Below, one piece after another: positions 58,016 through 64,000 of a stretch of DNA of 64,000 bases. Source of the DNA: Tubulanus polymorphus (taxonomy: Eukaryota > Nemertea > Palaeonemertea > Tubulaniformes > Tubulanidae); contig NC_134028.1 in the NCBI RefSeq assembly GCF_964204645.1, positions 10,705,001-10,769,000 on the forward strand, given 5' to 3'. The position numbers and the translations under genes were made by a program. The notes beneath the pieces were generated by a model. It worked only from the letters and a program-made list of their open reading frames with translations, was not told the DNA's origin and searched no databases. How positions within the stretch are numbered: position 1 is the first letter of the stretch; the number at the start of each line of letters is the position of its first letter.

Positions 58016-58621
58016 AATAAGGAATTATTTATATTTGAGCCTCATAATATGTTAATTTCTGGTGTAACAAATTGTGAAAAAACTTATTTTATATTAAATT
58101 TATTAGAAACTGTTTATAAAAACTATTTTGATAATATAGTATTATTTTGTCCAACATATGAATTTAATCAAACTTATGACAGAAATATTACTAGAAATAA
58201 TAAATTTATTATATTAGATCCTAAAACAGTAAAAGAAAATTTAGATAATTGTATTAAAATAGCAATTGATATTTCTAAAGAATCAATTACATTATTCATT
58301 ATAGATGATTGTGCTAATCTACATGATTCAAAAGTTAGAGAAAGTGAGTTATGCTATTTAGCTTTCTCTGGGAGACATTTTGGGATAACAACATGGGTTT
58401 TAAATCAAAAATATAATTCAATTGTTAAAGACTTTAGAGAAAACATTAGATTTCTAGTTTTATTCTACAATAAAGACAGAAAATCGATGAAAAATGCACT
58501 TGAGGAAAATGATATTATTCCACATGATTTACAAAATGAATGTATGGATAAATTGAAAAATAATAAAAGATCAAAATTACTATTTAGATTACAACACCCA
58601 TTTAAATATGAATTTATTTAA
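58013..58621 (+). CDS. FtsK/A32-like packaging ATPase
   Basis: Intact 202 codons, overlapping the integrase stop by a few bases (TATATAATGAA). Walker A region ISGVTNCEKTYFILNLLE (~15-32) has Glu in the position of the last P-loop Gly; Walker B TLFIIDDCANLH (~95-106); arginine-finger region YLAFSGRHFGITTWVLNQKY; ENIRFLVLFYNKDRKSMKNA; IIPHDLQNE. Belongs to the HerA/FtsK-type packaging ATPases of Polintons and NCLDV. The Gly-to-Glu change occurs in both A and B, so the frame is whole but ATP hydrolysis may be impaired. Confidence 0.9.
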   Translation: MNKELFIFEPHNMLISGVTNCEKTYFILNLLETVYKNYFDNIVLFCPTYEFNQTYDRNITRNNKFIILDPKTVKENLDNCIKIAIDISKESITLFIIDDCANLHDSKVRESELCYLAFSGRHFGITTWVLNQKYNSIVKDFRENIRFLVLFYNKDRKSMKNALEENDIIPHDLQNECMDKLKNNKRSKLLFRLQHPFKYEFI

Positions 58622-58920
58622 ATTCAACTGACTTGTTAATCTAGGTGAATTCTAGTAACATTCTAGTTGAATTCTAGTTATTAGTAGTTGAAACAAAAAT
58701 CAAATAAAATTCAACCATATTTTAACTAGCTTGTTAATCTAGTATATTTTTAGTTACATTCTAGCTGAATTCTAGTTATTAGTAGTTGAAACAAAAATCA
58801 ACTAGATTTAACAAGAAATAAATAAAAACAACAATATTTCAACTAGCTTGTTAATCTAGTTGAATTCTAGTTACATTCTAGTTGAATTCTAGTTGCAACA
58901 ACACAACTAATTTGTTTGTT
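58622..58920. repeat. CTAGTTGAATTC repeat region, element B
   Basis: Three ~95-100-bp copies, each with CTTGTTAATCTAG, GAATTCTAGTTACATTCTAG and GAATTCTAGTT words. It is the longest spacer in the compact module and is conserved (two copies) in A at 21300-21490. Confidence 0.9.
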
Positions 58921-58926
58921 ATATAA

Positions 58927-59517
58927 ATGGGAGGTGAAAAGAAAATAAAATCTAAAAATGGTGATGTTCCAATTGAAAAAACTTTAGATGATTTAGGAAT
59001 AACAGAAACAAAATTAATTCCAGATGATGGTGCTTTAATTAATGTTACAACAAATAATAATTATGAATATTATCTTTATTGTAAACATCAATTAGAAATA
59101 TTAATAGCATCTGGAAAATGTAAAAATTTTATCGGTAAAAATTTAACTTATAATGAATTAGATACAATGAAATCAGATGAAATTATTCGATTATTTAAGA
59201 TTGATGAAACCGCGAGAACAGCTAGAATTAATGACGCGATATCAGAAAATGTAGTAAAAGGTTATAGTAAATTATGTAATTATATGCTGCCAATTCAAGA
59301 TGAAAATAGATTATATGCTGATTTAAAAAATGATTATTTAGTTATGATCGAATTAAATAAATGGATTGGATATTTATCATTTCAATTAGGTGGATTTATG
59401 ACATTATTATCAACTGGAGTTATAACATTTTTAAATATTGAAAGTAAAAATATTTCTATAATAAATGAACAAGGTGGAAGAAGTGAAGAAAAAACCGAGA
59501 TCACAGAAACAAATTGA
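58927..59517 (+). CDS. 196-residue Polinton membrane protein
   Basis: Intact; start in TTGTTATATAAATG. Basic N-terminus, helical middle (LTYNELDTMKSDEIIRLFK), TARINDAISENVVKGYSKL, CNYMLPIQDENRLYADLKND and a hydrophobic C-terminal segment (YLSFQLGGFMTLLSTGVITF). Conserved beside the ATPase in both elements. Function unknown to me; single-TM virion protein by inference. Its last 50 bp overlap the start of the next gene. Confidence 0.75.
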   Translation: MGGEKKIKSKNGDVPIEKTLDDLGITETKLIPDDGALINVTTNNNYEYYLYCKHQLEILIASGKCKNFIGKNLTYNELDTMKSDEIIRLFKIDETARTARINDAISENVVKGYSKLCNYMLPIQDENRLYADLKNDYLVMIELNKWIGYLSFQLGGFMTLLSTGVITFLNIESKNISIINEQGGRSEEKTEITETN

Positions 59518-59817
59518 ATGGTCTCGGCAATTAGGAATTAAATCACAAGAATATAAAAAAGCTGTAAAAGAAAAATAAGTAATAAAAATGTTAATAAAAA
59601 TGGTGAAAATATTGTTATTTCTACTCCTTCTAATAATAGAATATTTGATAAATGTCTATATTTTACAGTTGGATTTGTAATTGTATTCATTTTGATTGGG
59701 TGTAATTGGTATAAGAAATCTAATAAAATTCATGATATTTATAATTCTGAAACAACTGCTATCAAAAATGAAAATACTTCTGAAATTCCAAAATTGATAA
59801 TAAAAAAAATCGATTAA
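59465..59817 (+). pseudogene. Small single-TM basic protein, element B
   Basis: Starts at 59465 within CTATAATAAATG, overlapping the previous gene in another frame: MNKVEEVKKKPRSQKQIEWS, then LGIKSQEYKKAVKEK and a frameshift in an A-run at ~59573. The second part (NGENIVISTPSNNRIF) has a membrane segment CLYFTVGFVIVFILIGCNWY and ends KLIIKKID. The A homologue has other breaks. Function unknown. Confidence 0.7.
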
Positions 59818-59899
59818 TATTTTAGAAAAAAAGCAAAAAAATAATTGAATATCTCACTACTTTTGTCTATCTATGCGGAGCAATTAAATTGTCCAGATA

Positions 59900-60780
59900 A
59901 GTCATTTCGGATTCTAGATATTCATTGTTTTTATTAATTCATTTTGTTTTTTTAATTTGAAGTTTTTACTTGAATATTGTATTACAGTCGTTTCTTATTA
60001 TTAGTTTTTTCTTAAATTGAAAGATGGCAGCACTGGGCGTGATGCTAAATGTATATTTGAATTTGAATTTGTTAATCAATTAACATGGTAATTGATTACT
60101 AATTTGATTAAAAATTATATCATAATTAAGTTAAAAATCCATAATTCATTCATCAGTTTTCATTCCTATATTCTTTTCATTCGGAATAATTTATAATTTC
60201 AAATTTCATATATTTCTTTAGTAAACACCAACAACATTTACCGCCGCCGGGCTTGGCTTGCAGGGGCATTTCGAAAATGCACCTTTGTCCACCCTCCGTG
60301 GTTCTCCTTCAGTTTCGACTTTCGATGCTCCTTTCGGGGATAAGGGGTTGATAGGAAATGCATTAGGCGCCTTTAATATAATGTGTTTCCTGTCAACCAT
60401 TGAAGGAGAATTGGTGAGGTGTGGGTCACAGGGGTGTAAGTAGAAATGCTTGGGGATAGGTATCTCGTGGCGCCTCTCACTAACGGGATGCTTATCCCCT
60501 AAAAACTCTGCGAGTCAAGTCGGGTGGTTTTGCTAAAACTTACCTTGAAAACTGAATTCCTTTTAATCACTAGAGAGAGAATGTATCCTGTGTGTGTTGT
60601 ATGTATTGCGTGCTTATTATATAACTGCTAGCTATCCAATATAACAACAACGTTGAATTGCAACACCTTTTTGATCGATCAATATTCAAATGAAGCACTC
60701 TCTTATAATAACATGTAACAGATGTTTGACTGGTATGATTGTAGTTGTTCGTAAAACGACTAAGGTCATTTTGGATTCTA
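59900..60780. other. ~0.83-kb insertion between direct repeats
   Basis: The words TCATTTCGGATTCTAGATAT and TCATTTTGGATTCTAGATAT occur at ~59899 and ~60764, followed by near-identical ATTCATT(G/A)TTTTTATT. A has only one copy (20217-20240). The DNA between is foreign to the Polinton; 60230-60560 is GC-richer with several short hairpins (TTTCGGGG, GGATAAGGGG). I cannot identify the element or an RNA gene. Confidence 0.55.
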
Positions 60781-60806
60781 GATATTCATTATTTTTATTT
60801 TTTATT

Positions 60807-61132
60807 TAATCAACAATTTCTAAATCATGATGACCGTCTTCCTTTTTTCCATGATAGATTATTTTAAATCCTTCTAAATCTTTTAATTCCTCTGTACTCA
60901 ATGAAACCCATTTATCAGGTCAAATAATTTAAATTCTTGCGATGTACTAACATTGCAGTAGCTTAAATTAGAAGATACTTTCTCTCCATATTTAGTTTTT
61001 ATCTTTTCTAATTTCAATATTTTATGTTCAATTTCTTTTGTAACATCAACTAACTTTTTTATTTCAAATTTTTTTGTTTGCTGGTTTTATTCTGTTATTT
61101 ATTATTGCTAAGAATGCTTTTCTATCTCCCAT
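60807..61132 (-). pseudogene. TIR-adjacent OB-fold-like protein, element B
   Basis: Homologue of the intact 19814-20164 protein, starting inside the right TIR (CCTTATAAATG; MGDRKAFLAIINNRIKPA) and pointing inward. An extra A in a run after codon ~20 and a second frameshift near 60918 break it. Recognisable parts: KIKTKYGEKVSSNL, KWVSLSTEELKDLEG and EDGHHDLEIVD. Confidence 0.8.
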
Positions 61133-61217
61133 TTATAAGGAAAGAAAATTACTTGTGGTGATGAGTGGTGTCTCGTACTCTCGTACTCTGATCTGAAAGC
61201 CTACTTTTCCAATTACT
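61120..61217. repeat. Right TIR of Polinton B
   Basis: Inverted copy of 39508-39598, with a small CGAGAGTA duplication. Ends CCAATTACT followed by GGAATG. Confidence 0.9.
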
Positions 61218-61223
61218 GGAATG

Positions 61224-61435
61224 TATTGACGGGAATATTAATTACATCAATATTAGCCTTACTGCATATTCATGTAATCCTCATTTCTGAGCAACTTCAT
61301 AAGACAAATCCCAATGCCCTGACACTGCCACAAAGAAATAAGACACGGCTACCTTTACAATACCATGACTAATTGTTAATTTTCCTAAATTTTAGTCAAG
61401 GTGTTGAATATGCAGTTATCTTATTTGACTACTAC
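61224..61435. other. Right flank of Polinton B
   Basis: No gene. CTGACACTGCCAC at 61319-61331 is the exact reverse complement of 19718-19730 at the outer edge of Polinton A. Confidence 0.5.
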
Positions 61436-61890
61436 TTAACACTAATTGCACCCATTTGGGGTGACTCGGGATGCGATATGGTGTCACTTGGGACGTCCCA
61501 AGTCACTCCAAATGGGTGCATACTTCTGTAAGGTTGGGATACACAAATTATGGTTAGAAACCCAGGTTCTAGATATTTTTCTATTTATGTAAGAGTTTAT
61601 ACAATTGCGAGATTGAGAATTTTTTTGCTTACTTCATTGAACTAGTGAAGTAGGAATTTTCCGATATTTCTTTTTTACATATTTCCTTCCATTTTTTGCC
61701 TTTACTATTTAACCACCATAAGATTGTCTGATAGTTATTTATCATGAAGTCATTATGTTTATGGTCTAGAACGTCCCGAAAGCATTATAAATCCGGAAAC
61801 ACGTGCTACATCTACTTGCCTTATTGTAATATGAAGTCAGCCATCTTTGTCTCGAGTCACCCAGTTGTCCCAAGTCAACCCATTTTATGG
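61436..61890. mobile_element. Small palindromic element, GGGTGACT(C/T)GGGA ends
   Basis: Left end near CCATTTGGGGTGACTCGGGA; right end, inverted, near TCCCAAGTCAACCCATTTTA. A strong hairpin lies at 61449-61520 (TGCACCCATTTGG arms). ~450 bp, non-coding. Related sequence at 19358-19395. Confidence 0.5.
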
Positions 61891-62173
61891 CATGCTTTGT
61901 AGAGCGATGCAACGCGGTACTGGAATGTCCCACCTACGATACGGGTACATATATTAGTGTTTAACGTTTATAACCTTTACGGAAAGAGGTCATGGTCAAG
62001 TGAAGCGCTTAGCAGCAGCTGCTTGAGTCTCCTCAAAGATCGCCTGTTTTCTACTTTCTGTGATCTTGTAATGTGCTAAGTGATAAGGATATCAGTGTTA
62101 CTTTTTTGGCAGACTCAAATGGATTACTGTTAGACTGATCTGTTACATTTTCTGGTTTCAATTTCTGGATATA
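61891..62173. other. Presumed 5' region of the right LINE
   Basis: No gene seen. The LINE coding region opens just downstream. Confidence 0.35.
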
Positions 62174-62365
62174 GTGTCAGCCATGTTTTGGTGTATATAC
62201 AATTCAGCTATGCACCAGTATACAAGAACTGAGCTATTGAACTTGAAGAGGTCAAAAGGTGCAGACACTATACCTGATGATGTGTTTGCCTATTTGAAGG
62301 TGTTAACGTGCAAAAGGCAGTCAACAAGGCGTGGAACAAGGGGTGGAAGACATGTAAAGAATTAA
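62174..62365 (+). pseudogene. LINE ORF2 N-terminal leader
   Basis: 63 codons; QYTRTELLNLKRSKGADTIP, then KVLTCKRQSTRRGTRGGRH. A basic RRGTRGGR-type stretch just upstream of the endonuclease is typical of CR1/L2-like ORF2 proteins. A stop (62363-62365) separates it from the endonuclease. Confidence 0.6.
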
Positions 62366-62382
62366 TTGAATTGAATTGAATT

Positions 62383-63225
62383 GTGAAATTGTTCATGAAA
62401 CTGTTAGTGTGGAATGCTAGATCATTGAGTGATAAAGTGACACCATTATGTGAAGTAGTTAAATATTACAAAACTGATATAATAGCTTTGACTGAAACAT
62501 GGCTAAAGGGAAATGAAAGTGACAATGTTACTCTGTCTGCTTTGGAGACTGAATTGCCTGGTTTAACCTTCATTCATAGGCCTCGCAAAACAAAGTGTGG
62601 AAGCGGTGTTGCAGTCTTAACCCACCAAGGATTACATGTAAAGAAACTCAAGACACCAAGCTTCAAATATTTTGAATGTCTGGATCTCTCTGTGACCTGT
62701 GGCCCTGAAACTATTCGTTTCATTACCATTTACAGACCTGATCCACATCCCCGTCACTTATCTGAGTTTTTTTAGGAATTTAGTTCATTACTAGAGCAAG
62801 TTGTGATTTCCACGAAGCATGTAGTGATAACTGGGGATTTCAACATCCACATGGATAAAGTTACTGACACTTATGTTATAAGGATGAACGATTTGCTGGA
62901 TCGGTTTAATTTTACTCAGCATGTTGGTATACCTACCCATATACGAGGTCACACACTTGATCTTATTTTGACACGGAGTGATGATAAGTTCGTTGGTGGT
63001 ATATCTTCAGATCAATCACTTCCAACCGACAATTTTGCACTAATCAGTTCTATGAGATTGGCAAAACCGCTGGTCCCGAAGAGAACTGTAACTTATCGTA
63101 GAATAAATAAGATCGACAACCCAAGCCTTGCTGAGAGTATTGAGAAATCAAAGCTTGTGACTGAGCCAAGTGATGATCTGAATACCCTTTTTGAACAATA
63201 TGATTCAATCTTAGGCAAAAAAAAA
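62383..63225 (+). pseudogene. LINE apurinic-type endonuclease (CR1/L2 type)
   Basis: Pieces 62383-62775 and 62803-63225 in different frames. Motifs: KLLVWNARSL (N), IIALTETWL (E), SGVAVLTHQGL, FITIYRPD, VVITGDFNIHMD (GDFN), GIPTHIRGHTLDLIL (T..R..LD) and SLPTDNFALIS (S.H position changed to D-N). The catalytic set of APE-like LINE endonucleases is largely recognisable, but there is a stop/frameshift at 62773 and the usual SDH motif reads PTDN. Confidence 0.85.
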
Positions 63226-63418
63226 TTGATACCTTGTTTCTCCGCTCTGCTGAGCTTAAATGTTGACCCGGCCGGCCGCCTATCTACCCTATACATTACT
63301 TTTTTTTAAATCGTGATCAATTTCACCATAACAGATCCGGCCGCTATAGAAATGAACTGTTTATAAATTTTATCATATTTTACAAAAATGACCCGGCCGC
63401 TGCGGAGAAACAAGGTAT
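63226..63418. mobile_element. MITE with TGATACCTTGTTTCTCCGC termini
   Basis: Left TGATACCTTGTTTCTCCGC and right GCGGAGAAACAAGGTATCA form a perfect 19-bp inverted repeat. The interior has GACCCGGCCG repeated. ~190 bp, inserted in the LINE. A-rich/T-rich flanks hide the target duplication. Confidence 0.9.
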
Positions 63419-63424
63419 CATTTT

Positions 63425-64000
63425 TGTTTAGCCTTAAGGAGCGTTTTAGACACTCATGCACCTGTAGTCAGTCGCACTGTGGTCGATAGAAATGATACCC
63501 CATGGGACACCGACGAAATTCACCAAGCTAGGAGAATCCGGCGTCGTCTTGTGAGAAAATGGAGAAAACAGCGAACAGAGATATCGAGACAGCTGTACCG
63601 TGAACAGAGTCGTGTTGTCTGTGATCTTGTCTACAGCGCTAAACAAAGTTTCCACAGAGCTCGCATAGATAATAGCTCGGATAAGGATTTGTTTAAGATA
63701 GTGAATGATCTTCTTGGGAAGAAATCAGTTTCACCCCTTCCTGACCATTTGGACGATAAGGAGCTGGCAGATAGGTTCAACAAGTTCTTTCAGGAGAAAG
63801 TTCTGAATATATGTTCTCGTTTTGACTCCATCGAGACAAGGAGTGTAGATGCTTTAAATGATTGTGAAGAGTTAAATGTTTTTACTCTCTGTACTGAGAG
63901 TGAGGTCAGAAAGATTGTTGTCTCTCTTCCTCCTAAGAGTTGTGCACTTGATCCAATCCCGACGGCTTTGTTGAAAAAATGTCTCGATTGTCTTCTGCCT
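63425..64000 (+). pseudogene. LINE ORF2, linker and start of reverse transcriptase
   Basis: Open from ~63430 to the window end in one frame: DTHAPVVSRTVVDRNDTPWD, ARRIRRRLVRKWRKQRTEIS, NDLLGKKSVSPLPDHLDDKE, LADRFNKFFQEKVLNI and SLPPKSCALDPIPTALLKKC, the last being the first conserved RT block. Continues beyond the window. Confidence 0.85.

Larger units (their letters stand above)
39508..61217 (+). mobile_element. Polinton (Maverick) element B, full length
   Basis: Bounded by AGTAATTGG at 39508 and CCAATTACT at 61217, each flanked by the 6-bp duplication GGAATG (39502-39507, 61218-61223); AG...CT-type ends and 6-bp duplications are standard for Polintons. It is 21.7 kb including a 4.6-kb Penelope-like insertion and a ~0.8-kb insertion near the right end. 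It carries polymerase, integrase, ATPase and capsid genes. I found no Ulp1/adenain-type protease gene. Confidence 0.95.

Noticed and set aside
60218-60443. Short proline/serine-rich frames on both strands in the GC-richer block.
   Set aside because: Too short, overlapping on both strands, no family resemblance.

Overview
The window looks like a repeat-dense, gene-poor stretch of a metazoan nuclear genome, probably a marine invertebrate. The evidence is its mobile-element content: Polinton/Maverick elements, a Penelope-like element, LINEs of CR1/L2 type, a FEN/PIN-nuclease TIR element, several MITEs and a long minisatellite. I see no convincing ordinary host gene, rRNA or tRNA. Taxon assignment is an inference.

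1-19.7 kb: a minisatellite (60-1459), then a nest of insertions. The C-terminal part of a LINE (2890-3080) is split by a ~15 kb TIR-type insertion and resumes at 18340-19185. Inside that insertion lie, in order of nesting, a pair of inverted arrays of ~115-bp repeats (5.3-5.9 and 15.7-16.2 kb), a 5.6-kb element with perfect CCCTTATGAAAATGG termini and CACGTG-rich arrays (9295-14900) carrying decayed transposase-like exons, and MITEs at 8063-8468 and 17742-18072.

19.7-61.2 kb: two very AT-rich Polintons (integrating virus-like transposons) of one family, in opposite orientation. Element A (minus strand, 19729 to about 39.5 kb) has lost its polymerase end. Element B (plus strand, 39508-61217) is full length, with TIRs that begin AGTAATTGG and a perfect 6-bp GGAATG target duplication. 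B carries a zinc-finger/protein-primed family B DNA polymerase interrupted by an intein with a LAGLIDADG endonuclease, a divergent zinc-ribbon gene, a minor-capsid candidate, small membrane proteins, a 462-residue virion-type protein, a coiled-coil/membrane protein, the double jelly-roll major capsid protein, a chromodomain integrase, an FtsK/A32-type ATPase, two small membrane proteins and an OB-fold-like protein at the terminus. Most genes start within a TATATAAATG or TAAATAAATG motif resembling a viral late promoter. Together they form a replication (polymerase, OB-like protein), integration (integrase) and virion (capsids, ATPase, membrane proteins) set. Nearly all are broken by frameshifts or stops, so both copies are fossils, though B keeps several whole frames.

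Each Polinton is itself invaded, and each shows the other's empty site. B holds a 4.6-kb Penelope-like element with an inverted partial copy (50722-55359). A holds a 7.6-kb TTA-flanked TIR element that encodes a FEN/PIN-type nuclease instead of a DDE transposase (29211-36846), a tandem pair of ~1.3-kb non-coding elements (22611-25292) and a Penelope fragment (20853-21128).

61.2-64 kb: a small palindromic element and the 5' part of a CR1/L2-type LINE (endonuclease and start of reverse transcriptase), interrupted by a ~190-bp MITE and running off the window.
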